From assembly GCF_023806635.1 (NCBI RefSeq), contig NZ_JAMTDQ010000020.1, forward strand, positions 1-32,912: a stretch of DNA of 32,912 bases, given 5' to 3'. Below, piece by piece: positions 16,144-24,167 of the stretch. The first letter of the stretch is position 1; each line of letters starts with the position of its first letter. The position numbers were made by a program, and so were the translations under genes. The notes under the pieces were generated by a model. The model saw only the letters and a list, made by a program, of their open reading frames with translations. It was not told the DNA's origin and searched no databases. Source of the DNA: Accumulibacter sp. Its GTDB lineage: Bacteria > Pseudomonadota > Gammaproteobacteria > Burkholderiales > Rhodocyclaceae.

Positions 16144-16575
16144 ATGAAGACAGACATGAAGAGACAGCGCGCCACCATCATCGTCGAGCTTGACGGCGGC
16201 ATCCTGCTGGTCGAGAACCGGGGCGGACTCGTCCTGCTGCCGGGCGGCGGTTTGCACGCGGACGAATCCCGCCTGCAGGCAGCAGCCCGCGAGCTCGCCG
16301 AGGAAACGCGCCTGGTGGCGCAATCGCTGCTCTTCCTCTTCGAGCATGAATCGGCAACCAATCGCCATTCGGTGTTCTGGGCCGCCGCGTCGGGGACCGC
16401 ACTCGCCGGCGACGACGCCACCGCGCTGCACCGCTTCGTCGCCGGCGACACGGCGCTGAACGGGCGCATGTCGTTGGCCAGCCAGCAGATCATCGAGCGT
16501 TTCCTGGAGCTGCCACGCGACGCAAGCGGCGTTCCCGGGTTGCCCGGCAGCGGGCACGGCCCGCTCCAGGCTTGA
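16144..16575 (+). CDS. Nudix hydrolase
   Basis: Nudix enzymes split nucleoside diphosphates linked to another moiety, for example ADP-ribose, NADH or dNTPs. The 143-residue protein has a beta-strand start followed by the Nudix box at 35-57: Gly35, Glu41, then REL at 49-51 and the metal-binding Glu53-Glu54. The usual Gly after these glutamates is Thr55. The length is close to a minimal Nudix fold, so there is no extra specificity domain. I take the ATG at 16144; an ATG at 16156 is equally placed, and neither has a strong ribosome site. It diverges from the phosphatase-SLOG-NMNAT gene and may share its control region. Substrate unknown; an NAD- or ADP-ribose-related one would fit the neighbours, by inference only. 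Confidence 0.87.
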   Translation: MKTDMKRQRATIIVELDGGILLVENRGGLVLLPGGGLHADESRLQAAARELAEETRLVAQSLLFLFEHESATNRHSVFWAAASGTALAGDDATALHRFVAGDTALNGRMSLASQQIIERFLELPRDASGVPGLPGSGHGPLQA

Positions 16576-16637
16576 GTCTGGCCGCGGCGCCGCGGGGAGT
16601 CGTCGGGAGTCGTCCCGCCGGCCCGCCCCGGCGAGCG

Positions 16638-16643
16638 TATAAT
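16638..16643 (+). promoter_or_regulatory. Perfect -10 element upstream of prfB
   Basis: TATAAT at 16638-16643, 33 bases before the prfB ATG, is an exact sigma-70 -10 in a very GC-rich setting. No good -35 lies 16-18 bases upstream. It probably drives prfB-lysS and the genes behind them. Confidence 0.55.
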
Positions 16644-16676
16644 GCGGGGCTCATCGATCAAGCGAGCGACACCACC

Positions 16677-17781
16677 ATGGAAGCCGAACAACTCAACAGC
16701 ATCGAAAACCGCATCGCCGACGTCGGCGAGCGTGCCGGCGAACTGCGGAGGTATCTTTGACTACGATCAGAAGGCCGACCAGCTGAAGGCAGTCGCGCGC
16801 GAACTCGAGGACCCGCGGGTCTGGGACAACGCGGAGCGCGCGCAGGAACTCGGGCGGCAGAAGCGCTCGCTGGAAAACGTCGTCCTCACCCTCGACCGCG
16901 TCGGCGACGGCCTGCGTGACGCCGGCGAGCTGTTCGCCATGGCGCGCGACGAAGGGGACGACGAGACGCTGCAGGCGGTCGTCGCCGACATCGAGGGCAT
17001 CGAGAAGGAGGTCGCCGCGCTCGAGTTCCGGCGCATGTTCAACAACCCGGCCGACCCGCTCAACTGCTTCCTCGACATCCAGGCCGGCGCCGGTGGCACC
17101 GAGGCGCAGGACTGGGCGGCGATGCTGCTGCGCATGTACCTGCGCTACGCCGAACGCAAGGGCTACGCCGTCGAGGTGCTCGAGGAATCCGAAGGCGAGG
17201 TCGCCGGCATCAAGACGGCGAGCATCCGGATTTCCGGCGACTACGCCTACGGCATGCTGCGCTCGGAGACCGGCATCCATCGCCTGGTGCGCAAGTCGCC
17301 GTTCGACTCGAACGCCCGCCGCCATACCAGTTTCTGCTCGGTCTCGGCCTACCCCGAGATCGACGATTCCTTCGCCATCGAGATCAACCCGGCCGACCTG
17401 CGCATCGACACCTACCGCGCCTCGGGTGCCGGCGGCCAGCACATCAACAAGACCGACTCGGCGGTGCGCATCACGCACCTGCCGAGCAACATCGTCGTCC
17501 AGTGCCAGAACGACCGCTCGCAGCACCGCAACCGCGCCGAAGCGATGGCGATGCTGAAGTCACGCCTCTACGAGGCCGAGATGCGCAAGCGGCAGGCCGA
17601 GCAGCAGAAACTCGAGGACGCCAAGTCCGACATCGGCTGGGGCCACCAGATCCGCTCCTACGTCCTCGACCAGTCGCGCATCAAGGATCTGCGCACCAAC
17701 GTCGAGGTCGGCAACACGCAGGGCGTGCTCGACGGCGACCTCGACCAGTTCATCGAGGCCAGCCTCAAGCAGGGAGTCTGA
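16677..17781 (+). CDS. prfB: Peptide chain release factor 2, expressed by programmed +1 frameshift
   Basis: RF2 releases finished proteins at UGA and UAA codons. Translation starts at ATG 16677 and meets TGA at 16758-16760 after 27 codons; a +1 slip on CTT-T continues in the next frame to 17781, giving 367 residues, the usual size. The stop-recognition motif SPF is at 207-209 and the catalytic GGQ at 252-254, both intact. The arrangement is the classical autoregulation: when RF2 is scarce, ribosomes pause at the early UGA and slip into the productive frame. lysS follows 69 bases downstream in the standard prfB-lysS order. Reading either frame alone would wrongly suggest a broken gene. Confidence 0.97.
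16747..16761 (+). promoter_or_regulatory. prfB programmed frameshift site
   Basis: The internal Shine-Dalgarno-like GGAGG (16747-16751) lies three bases before the slippery CTT (16755-16757) and the in-frame stop TGA (16758-16760), followed by C. This is the canonical RF2 recoding arrangement, with TGAC as a poor termination context. Confidence 0.95.
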
Positions 17782-17850
17782 ACCGCGCCCGCCCGGGCGC
17801 GGCGACCGGCACTGCACCATGTTCCCCTGATCGCACGAAAGCCGCAGACC

Positions 17851-19371
17851 ATGCAACCCGACAAGCAGCAGGACAACCCGGCCGCCGTTCCGGCCGACGA
17901 CGACAACCACATCATCGCCGAACGGCGCGCCAAGCTCGCCGAACTGCGCCAGTTCGGCCCGGCGTACCCGAACGATTTCGCGCGCGAGAACACCGCCGGC
18001 AAGATCAACGATCTCTACGACGGCAAGCGCAGCGAGGAGCTGGCCGAGGTGCCGGTCGAGGTTCGCGTCGCCGGCCGCATCATGCTGAAGCGGGTGATGG
18101 GCAAGGCGTCGTTCATCACCCTGCAGGATCTCTCCGGCCGCATCCAGGCCTACGTCAGCCGCGACGACATCGGCGAGGACCTCTACGCGGCTTTCAGGCG
18201 CTGGGACATGGGCGACATCGTCGGCGTCGTCGGCACCCTCTTCCGCACGCGCACCGGCGAACTGACGATCCGCTGCTCGGCGATCCGCCTGCTGACCAAG
18301 TCGCTGCGGCCGCTGCCGGAGAAGTTCCACGGCCTCACCGACCAGGAACAGAAGTACCGCATGCGCTACGTCGACCTGATCACCAGCGAGCAGTCGCGCT
18401 TCACCTTCGCCGTGCGCAGCCGCATCGTGCAGTCGATCCGCAGCTACATGGTGCAGCATGGCTTCCTCGAGGTGGAGACGCCGATGATGCACCCGATCCC
18501 CGGTGGTGCGACGGCGCGGCCGTTCCGGACGCACCACAACACCCTCGACATGGATCTCTTCCTGCGCATCGCGCCGGAGCTCTATCTCAAGCGGCTGGTC
18601 ATCGGCGGTCTCGAGAAGGTTTTCGAGATCAACCGCAACTTCCGCAACGAGGGCATCAGCCCGCGCCACAACCCCGAGTTCACGATGATGGAGTTCTACG
18701 AGGCCTACTCGGAGTACCGGCAGCTGATGGACTTCACCGAGGGGCTGCTGCGCCAGAGCGCACGCGAGGCGCTCGGCTGCGAGGTCTTCGAATACCAGGG
18801 CCGCACACTCGATTTCGCGCGCCCCTTCGCCCGCCTGACGATCGTCGAGGCGATCCGCCAGAGCCATCCCGGCTTCAGCGTCGAGCAACTGGGCGACGCC
18901 ACCTGGCTGCGAGACCGGCTGCGCGCGATGCAGGTCGACTGCCCACCCAGCGCCGGCCTCGGCGCGCTGCAACTGCAGCTCTTCGAGGAGACGACCGAAG
19001 CCGACCTCTGGCAGCCGACCTTCATCATCGACTACCCGGCCGAGGTCAGCCCGCTGGCCCGCCGCAGTGACCGCAACCCGGAGATCGCCGAGCGCTTCGA
19101 GCTGTTCATCGCCGGGCGCGAGATCGCCAACGGCTTCTCCGAACTCAACGACCCGGAAGACCAGGCGGCGCGCTTCCTCGAGCAGGCGCGGGCGAAGGAA
19201 GCAGGCGACGAGGAAGCGATGTACTACGACGCCGATTACGTGCGTGCGCTCGAGTACGGCCTGCCGCCGACCGCCGGCTGCGGCGTCGGCATCGACCGCC
19301 TGGTCATGCTGCTGACCGACGCGGCGAACATCCGCGACGTCATCCTCTTCCCGCAGATGCGCCCCGAGTAG
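17851..19371 (+). CDS. lysS: Lysine-tRNA ligase, class II
   Basis: LysS charges tRNA-Lys with lysine using ATP. The 506 residues match bacterial class II enzymes. A charged N-terminal helix leads to the anticodon-binding OB fold (about 65-155), then the catalytic domain. Class II motif 2 is seen around [19 protein letters not shown] and motif 3 around [13 protein letters not shown] near the C-terminus; [18 protein letters not shown] is a typical LysRS stretch. The start at 17851 gives the expected N-terminus, though its ribosome site is weak. It sits behind prfB and 29 bases ahead of the MnmC2-like gene, so the four genes up to 21136 probably form a translation-related transcription unit. Confidence 0.97.
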   Translation: MQPDKQQDNPAAVPADDDNHIIAERRAKLAELRQFGPAYPNDFARENTAGKINDLYDGKRSEELAEVPVEVRVAGRIMLKRVMGKASFITLQDLSGRIQAYVSRDDIGEDLYAAFRRWDMGDIVGVVGTLFRTRTGELTIRCSAIRLLTKSLRPLPEKFHGLTDQEQKYRMRYVDLITSEQSRFTFAVRSRIVQSIRSYMVQHGFLEVETPMMHPIPGGATARPFRTHHNTLDMDLFLRIAPELYLKRLVIGGLEKVFEINRNFRNEGISPRHNPEFTMMEFYEAYSEYRQLMDFTEGLLRQSAREALGCEVFEYQGRTLDFARPFARLTIVEAIRQSHPGFSVEQLGDATWLRDRLRAMQVDCPPSAGLGALQLQLFEETTEADLWQPTFIIDYPAEVSPLARRSDRNPEIAERFELFIAGREIANGFSELNDPEDQAARFLEQARAKEAGDEEAMYYDADYVRALEYGLPPTAGCGVGIDRLVMLLTDAANIRDVILFPQMRPE

Positions 19372-19400
19372 GCCAGCGGCGGCGACGCATCCGGCGGCTG

Positions 19401-20606
19401 GTGGAACCTCACGCGATCGTCATCGGCGCCGGCCTCGCCGGCAGCAGCGCCGCCGAACGGCTGGCAGCACGCGGCTGGCGAATCAGCCTGATCGACCGTG
19501 CGGCAGCGCCCGGCGAGGGCGCCTCGGGCAACCGTGCCGGCGTCCTGCGACCGCTGCCCTCGCTCGACGACAACCGCCTGGCACGACTGACACGGGCGGC
19601 TTTCACGTACGCCCTCGCCCACCTGCAGGCGCTCACGGCTGCCGGCCTGCCGCTGCGCTGGGGACAGACCGGAGTCCTGCACCTGGCCCGCGACGAGCGG
19701 CACGCGGCCACGCAGCAGCGCGTCGTCGCCGAGCAGGCACCGGCCGACGGCTATCTCCGCTGGCTCGATCGCGAGGCCGCCAGCGAACTCGCCGGCTGGC
19801 CGGTGGCCTGCGGCGGCTGGTGGTTTGCCGGCGGCGGCTGGGTCGACCCGGCGTCGCTGTGTCGCGCCAACCTCGCCCGGCACGGCGCTGCCGTGCAGCC
19901 ATACTACCGGCGTCAGGTCGAGCGCATCGAGCGCGATGGCGGCTGCTGGCGATGCTTCGCCGGCAACGGCGAGCTCATCGCCGCGGCGCCCGTCCTGGTC
20001 CTCGCCAACGCCGGCGAGGTCCGCCGCTTCGCTGCCGCCAGCCACCTGCCGCTGCGCCGGGCACGCGGGCAGGTGTCGCATCTGCCGGCAGTCGCTGGCT
20101 CGCCACCGGCGATCGTCGTCTGCCGCCTGGGCTACGTGACGCCGGCGATCGATGGCCTGCGCTGCGCCGGCGCCAGCTTCGCGGTCGACGACGACGAGGC
20201 GGAACTGCGTGCCACCGACCACGCCGAGAACCTGGCGCGGCTCGAGTTCATCCTGCCCGGCTACAGCCGCCACTTTGACGCCGCATCGCTCGACGGCCGC
20301 GTCGGCTTCCGCCCGCTGTCGCCGGATCGGCTGCCGATGGTCGGTGCCCTCGCCGACGCGACAGCGGTCGACGCCGCGTGCGCCGCCTCGTCGCCCGGCG
20401 AGCTGCGTCGCCTGCCGGGACTGTACCTGTGCAACGGTTTCGGCGCGCGGGGCATCGTCTGGTCGGCGCTCGCCGGCGAACTGCTCGCCTGCCTGGTCGA
20501 CGGCAGCCCGCCGCCGCTCGCCGCCGATCTCGTCGCCGCCGTCGACCCCGGCCGTTTCCTGCTGCGCGGCCGGCGGCAGCGGCGGGCCGCTGGCGGGCCG
20601 CGATGA
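19401..20606 (+). CDS. FAD-dependent oxidoreductase, stand-alone MnmC2-like (cmnm5s2U34 tRNA modification)
   Basis: MnmC2 domains oxidatively remove the carboxymethyl group of cmnm5(s2)U at the wobble position of certain tRNAs. The GTG start at 19401 gives 401 residues. The FAD-binding start AIVIGAGLAGSSAAERLAAR (5-24) is followed by GASGNRAGVLRPLPS, a typical MnmC2 stretch. GGWVDPASLCRAN (about 148-160), RARGQVSHLP and the C-terminal GFGARGIVWSALAGELLA also match MnmC2 better than generic D-amino-acid oxidases. The methyltransferase half (MnmC1) of the usual two-domain MnmC is absent and not found nearby. Position directly behind lysS supports a tRNA role. A related amino-acid oxidase function is the alternative. 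The stop overlaps the next gene. Confidence 0.8.
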   Translation: MEPHAIVIGAGLAGSSAAERLAARGWRISLIDRAAAPGEGASGNRAGVLRPLPSLDDNRLARLTRAAFTYALAHLQALTAAGLPLRWGQTGVLHLARDERHAATQQRVVAEQAPADGYLRWLDREAASELAGWPVACGGWWFAGGGWVDPASLCRANLARHGAAVQPYYRRQVERIERDGGCWRCFAGNGELIAAAPVLVLANAGEVRRFAAASHLPLRRARGQVSHLPAVAGSPPAIVVCRLGYVTPAIDGLRCAGASFAVDDDEAELRATDHAENLARLEFILPGYSRHFDAASLDGRVGFRPLSPDRLPMVGALADATAVDAACAASSPGELRRLPGLYLCNGFGARGIVWSALAGELLACLVDGSPPPLAADLVAAVDPGRFLLRGRRQRRAAGGPR

Positions 20607-21136
20607 GCGGGCGACGCGAGCCTGGCGCCATGGACTTCAGCTTCCACTACAGCGAGAGCGAGGATCGCATCGCCCTGCAGGCACCGACCGACGGCGAGGA
20701 GACCGTGGTCTGGCTGACACGGCGGATGACCGCAGGCCTGCTGCTGGCGCTGGCGACGCTGCTCGCACGCAGCAACCCGAACGCCTTGCTCGCCCCCGAG
20801 CACGCCGCCGAGATCCTCGGCTTCGAACATCAGAACGCGCTCGTCGTCGCCAGCGGCGGCCAGGAACTCAGACTGCTGGCCAGCCGCTTGCCGAAAAGGC
20901 TGCCGCTGCGCCTCGTCGAGCACATCGAACTGACGGCCCTGAGCAACGGCCGCGGACGCATCGCGCTGCGCGCCGGCGAGCATCGCCTCCGCCTCGAGCT
21001 GCCGCGCGAGAACCTGCACCTGCTCTACGATCAGGTGATGGGCCTGGCGAAACACGCGCACTGGAATCTCGAGGTCGGCGAGCCGTGGCAGGAATCTGCG
21101 GCGACCAGCGACAGCCAGCCGCGCGTCACCCACTGA
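20603..21136 (+). CDS. Hypothetical protein, 177 residues, coupled to the MnmC2-like gene
   Basis: I do not recognise this family. The ATG at 20603 overlaps the preceding stop in ATGA, which argues for real translation; an internal ATG at 20630 would give 168 residues and cannot be excluded. The protein looks soluble and mostly helical, with a hydrophobic stretch MTAGLLLALATLLA at about 42-55 that is more like a buried helix than a membrane span. Two beta-rich runs follow (RLPLRLVEHIELTAL and RIALRAGEHRLRLELP). There are no catalytic motifs or cysteines. It is the last gene of the prfB-lysS unit. Confidence 0.75.
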   Translation: MSGRREPGAMDFSFHYSESEDRIALQAPTDGEETVVWLTRRMTAGLLLALATLLARSNPNALLAPEHAAEILGFEHQNALVVASGGQELRLLASRLPKRLPLRLVEHIELTALSNGRGRIALRAGEHRLRLELPRENLHLLYDQVMGLAKHAHWNLEVGEPWQESAATSDSQPRVTH

Positions 21137-21205
21137 GCGCGACCTGCCCGTTCCCCGGACGCAGCCAGACGCGGCGACACGCTCCGGCCGGCCTGCGGCA
21201 GGGCG

Positions 21206-21228
21206 GCGAACGCGCCGGCGCGTTGTCG
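21206..21228. terminator. Strong GC palindrome after the prfB-lysS-mnmC2 unit
   Basis: AACGCGCC (21209-21216) is followed directly by its reverse complement GGCGCGTT (21217-21224), a perfect 16-base palindrome; outer bases GCG and CGC extend it imperfectly. It lies 70 bases after the last gene of the unit. There is no T run, so terminator versus binding site is open. Confidence 0.3.
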
Positions 21229-21283
21229 CTGACCGCCCGCGCCGCCGGCTGAGGGATGCGGCCGGCCCGGCGACGCGGAACTT

Positions 21284-21328
21284 CAGTTTTTTCGATGATT
21301 GCCCATTCTTATATCTGTTTGTATCGAA
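21284..21328 (+). promoter_or_regulatory. AT-rich promoter-like region upstream of the HPF-like ORF and terC
   Basis: A sharp AT-rich patch in GC-rich surroundings. TTGCCC (21299-21304) and TATCGA (21322-21327) are 17 bases apart; TATATC at 21310-21315 is another -10-like hexamer. TTCGAT (21291-21296) and ATCGAA (21323-21328) form an inverted repeat around the region. Probably the promoter of the 21384-24086 chain; the exact boxes are uncertain. Confidence 0.4.
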
Positions 21329-21383
21329 GCTTTTCCTGGCCCAGAATGCGCCGGTCTTGATCCCGAGCAGAGCGAGGAACAGC

Positions 21384-21557
21384 ATGAACCTGCACATCCG
21401 GTCGCACGACTTCGTCCTCACCGACGGGCTGCGGCAACCTGTGGCGACGCGCCTCGCCTGCACCCTGAATGATGGCCGGGAGTTCGTCACGCGGGTGGTC
21501 GCGCGTCTTGCCGATGTCCTGGAGCTGACCCGCGGCCGCACGCGGCGACCGGCATGA
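21384..21557 (+). CDS. Short HPF/RaiA-like ORF, N-terminal fragment, translationally coupled to terC
   Basis: The 57-residue product begins MNLHIRSHDFVLTDGLRQPV, close to the start of hibernation-promoting factor / RaiA proteins, which bind stationary-phase ribosomes. The similarity appears to continue as a degraded strand (EFVTRVVARLADVLE), and then the frame stops; the second half of the roughly 100-residue fold is missing and not found downstream. A CGAGGAA ribosome site precedes the ATG at 21384. The stop overlaps the terC ATG in ATGA. It may be a decayed gene kept because its translation feeds terC, or a genuine small protein. The homology is by eye on a short stretch. Confidence 0.55.
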   Translation: MNLHIRSHDFVLTDGLRQPVATRLACTLNDGREFVTRVVARLADVLELTRGRTRRPA

Positions 21558-22534
21558 GCGCCAGCGTCGACAGTTTCGCCACCGGCCCGATGTGGGCCGG
21601 CTTCATCGTCTTCGTTCTCGGCATGCTGGCGCTCGACCTGTTCGTCCTCGGTGGCAACCGGGCACGGCGGGTGGCGGTCCGGGAAGCACTGGCCTGGGTG
21701 ATCGCCTGGTTCTGCCTGGCACTCTCCTTCGCCGGCCTGCTCTGGTGGTATCTGAACGGCACCCAGGGCGCCGAGGTGGCGCAGCGCAAGACGCTCGAGT
21801 TCCTCACCGGCTACCTGATCGAACAGTCGCTGTCGATCGACAACATGTTCGTCTTCGTCATGATCTTCAGCTACTTCGCGGTGCCGCCGGAGTTGCAGCG
21901 CCGCGTGCTGCTGTACGGTGTCCTCGGGGCCATCGTCATGCGTGCCGGCATGATTCTCGCCGGCGTCTGGCTGGTGACGGAGTTCGCGTGGGTGCTGTAC
22001 GTCTTCGGCGCCTTCCTGGTGATCACCGGCATCAAGATGCTGATCTTCGCCGAGCACGATCCCGACCTCGAGAAGAACCCGCTGCTGCGCTGGCTGCGCG
22101 GGCATCTGCGCATCACGCCGGGCTTCCACGGCGAATCCTTCTTCGTCCGCCAGAACGGGATCGTGTGGGCAACGCCAATGTTCCTCGTGCTGGTGCTGAT
22201 CGAGGCCAGCGACCTGGTGTTCGCGGTCGACAGCATCCCGGCGATCTTCGCCGTCACCACCGACCCATTCATCGTGTTCACCTCCAACATCTTCGCCATC
22301 ATGGGCCTGCGCGCGCTGTATTTCCTGCTTGCCGACATGGCCGACCGCTTCCACCTGCTCAAGTACGGGCTGGCACTGGTATTGGTCTTCATCGGCGGCA
22401 AGATGCTGGCGGCGCCGTGGTTCCACATGCCGATCCAGTGGTCGCTGGCAATCGTTGCCGGAACCATCCTCGTTTCGGTGGTCGCCAGCCTGCTCCTGAC
22501 GAAGCCGCGGCTGGCGCCGGGAGAAGTGGAATGA
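21554..22534 (+). CDS. TerC/Alx family integral membrane protein
   Basis: TerC/Alx proteins are inner-membrane proteins linked to metal (notably manganese) efflux, tellurite resistance and pH response. The 326 residues contain about nine hydrophobic segments. Conserved features are ALDLFVLGG near residue 30, EQSLSIDNMFVFVMIF around 90-105, and EASDLVFAVDSIPAIFAV around 217-234; the intramembrane acidic residues of the family are present. The length matches Alx-type members. The ATG at 21554 overlaps the preceding short ORF (ATGA), and its own stop overlaps the sodium-channel start (ATGA). I looked for a yybP-ykoY manganese riboswitch, common ahead of such genes, and saw none. Confidence 0.93.
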   Translation: MSASVDSFATGPMWAGFIVFVLGMLALDLFVLGGNRARRVAVREALAWVIAWFCLALSFAGLLWWYLNGTQGAEVAQRKTLEFLTGYLIEQSLSIDNMFVFVMIFSYFAVPPELQRRVLLYGVLGAIVMRAGMILAGVWLVTEFAWVLYVFGAFLVITGIKMLIFAEHDPDLEKNPLLRWLRGHLRITPGFHGESFFVRQNGIVWATPMFLVLVLIEASDLVFAVDSIPAIFAVTTDPFIVFTSNIFAIMGLRALYFLLADMADRFHLLKYGLALVLVFIGGKMLAAPWFHMPIQWSLAIVAGTILVSVVASLLLTKPRLAPGEVE

Positions 22535-23421
22535 GCCGGCCGATGGACCGGCCCGCCACCGCGGGTGGCCTGCGCGTGCGCACCTGGATCGAGCAGCCGC
22601 GCGTGCAGAACTTCATCATCGGCCTGATCGTCGTCAACGCCGCCCTGCTCGGCCTGGAGACCTCGGCCAGCGCGATGGCCGCGGCCGGCGGGCTGATCAT
22701 CGCGCTTGACCGGGCCATCCTGGCCGTGTTCGTCGGTGAAATCGCCCTCCGCCTCTACGTCCACCGTGCGGCATTCTGGCGCGACCCGTGGAGTGTCTTC
22801 GACTTCGCCGTCGTCGCCATCGCCCTGCTTCCTGCAACCGGGCCACTCGCCGTCCTGCGTGCGTTGCGCGTGTTGCGCGTGCTGCGCCTCCTGACGATGG
22901 TGCCTTCGATGCGGCGGGTGGTCGGGGCCCTGCTGGCGGCGATTCCCGGGCTTGGCTCGATCGCCATGGTGCTGCTGATCGTCTACTACGTCTTCGCGGT
23001 GATCGCCACCAAGCTGTTCGCTGCAACCCACCCGGAATGGTTCGGCAGTCTCGGCCGTTCGCTGTATACGCTGTTCCAGATCATGACCCTGGAAAGCTGG
23101 TCGATGGGTATCGCCCGGCCGGTGATGGAGAACTTCCCCTACGCCTGGATATTCTTCATCTGTTTCATCCTGGTGGCGACCTTCACCATGCTCAACCTGT
23201 TCATCGCCATCATCGTCAACGCCATGCAGAGCTACACCGAGGCGGAGCAGCACGACACGAAACGGGCCGTCGAAGCGGCGCGCGAGCACATCGAGGCCGA
23301 TCTGCACACCGAGATGCGCAGCCTGCGCGACGAAATCCGCGCCCTGAAATCGATGCTGTCCGGCAGCGCGACCATCCCGCCGGCGCTGGCGCCAGGGCGC
23401 ACCGCCGGCACAGAAGGATGA
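22531..23421 (+). CDS. Bacterial voltage-gated sodium channel (NaChBac/NavAb type ion_trans protein)
   Basis: A single-domain, six-helix cation channel that would work as a tetramer in the inner membrane. The 296 residues contain S1-S4 at about 28-125, including the voltage sensor with Arg110, Arg113, Arg116 and Arg119 spaced by three. The pore follows, with the selectivity filter TLESW at 186-190 (FQIMTLESWSM), matching the sodium-selective bacterial channels. S6 runs about 205-230 with an IAIIVNAM end. A charged C-terminal tail at about 235-282 should form the tetramer coiled coil. The ATG at 22531 overlaps the terC stop, and the channel stop overlaps the next ATG, so three membrane proteins are translated in a chain. 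Confidence 0.95.
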   Translation: MSRPMDRPATAGGLRVRTWIEQPRVQNFIIGLIVVNAALLGLETSASAMAAAGGLIIALDRAILAVFVGEIALRLYVHRAAFWRDPWSVFDFAVVAIALLPATGPLAVLRALRVLRVLRLLTMVPSMRRVVGALLAAIPGLGSIAMVLLIVYYVFAVIATKLFAATHPEWFGSLGRSLYTLFQIMTLESWSMGIARPVMENFPYAWIFFICFILVATFTMLNLFIAIIVNAMQSYTEAEQHDTKRAVEAAREHIEADLHTEMRSLRDEIRALKSMLSGSATIPPALAPGRTAGTEG

Positions 23422-24086
23422 AGCAGGGACGGCGGCATCCTTTTCCTCCTCACGCCGACAGCACGCCAGGCAGCGTGTCCGAGCCTGCATCGCCTGCCCA
23501 GGCCGACGACAGGGTACCCTGGCACGCCCGCTCCGCAACGACCGCCGCCAGCGAACTGGGTGTCGATCCTGCTGCCGGCCTCGCTGCCACTGCGGCGGCG
23601 GCCAGGCTCGCCCGCCACGGTCCAAACCAGTTGGTCGGCAAGGCGCCGCGCCCGGCATGGCAGAAGCTTCTCGACCAGTTCCGCAGTTTCCTCGTCCTCG
23701 TGCTGCTCGGCGCAGCCATCCTGGCGGCAATGCTGGGCGATGTCGAGGACGCCGTGGTCATCGCCATCGTCGTCATCCTCAACGCGACGCTGGGTTTCCT
23801 GCAGGAACACCGCGCCGAAGCCGCGCTGGCGGCGCTGCAGAGCGAGTTCTTCACCAACGGCAAGCTCTGGCTGGCACTCGCCGGCGTCGTCGCCCTGCAG
23901 GTGGTCGCGGTGCATTGGGGGCCGGCACAGGCGGTGTTCGACACCGTCGACCTGAGCCTCGACGACTGGCTGCTGGCGACGGCGATCGCGTCGACGACGC
24001 TGCTCCTGGAAGAGGCGCGCAAGCTGTTGATCGTGATCGGCGGCGCTCTTTCGGCAAAGATCGAGAACGCACTCGGCCACACGTAG
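23418..24086 (+). pseudogene. P-type (P2, Ca2+-ATPase-like) ATPase remnant with large in-frame internal deletion
   Basis: The 222-residue frame joins the two ends of a cation-transporting P-type ATPase. Residues ~35-140 match the N-terminal domain and first two membrane helices, ending at the GFLQEHRAEAALAALQ stretch that normally leads into the actuator domain. From about residue 142 the sequence resembles the last membrane helices of the family, ending EEARKLLIV. The actuator domain, the phosphorylated DKTG site, the nucleotide domain and middle helices, roughly 600-700 residues, are missing, so ATP-driven transport is impossible. The frame is kept across the junction and the ATG at 23418 overlaps the channel stop, so a four-helix protein could still be made. 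It is either a decaying gene or a re-used membrane protein. Confidence 0.8.
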
Positions 24087-24132
24087 TCCGGAAGTCCGGA
24101 TTTCCAGCCACGGATCCTTTCGTGACAGGCTC

Positions 24133-24162
24133 TTGCCACCGATCCCGATTCGGGACTATGCT
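24133..24162 (+). promoter_or_regulatory. higBA promoter with operator between -35 and -10
   Basis: TTGCCA (24133-24138) and TATGCT (24157-24162) are 18 bases apart. Between them TCCCGA (24143-24148) and TCGGGA (24150-24155) form a perfect dyad around one base. The dyad is well placed for autorepression by the HigA antitoxin. Only five bases separate the -10 from the higB ATG, so transcription should start at or near that codon. Confidence 0.6.
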
Positions 24163-24167
24163 GACGC

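Noticed and set aside
16677-16760. prfB as a frameshifted pseudogene
   Set aside because: The early TGA is the programmed recoding site; both halves are intact and the total length is normal.
21137-21553. yybP-ykoY manganese riboswitch before terC
   Set aside because: The conserved paired loops of this element could not be found, and a short ORF occupies the bases just before terC.
22788-23417. N-terminal extension of the P-type ATPase remnant
   Set aside because: It lies out of frame inside the sodium channel; the ATG at 23418 overlaps the channel stop and fits the chain of overlaps.
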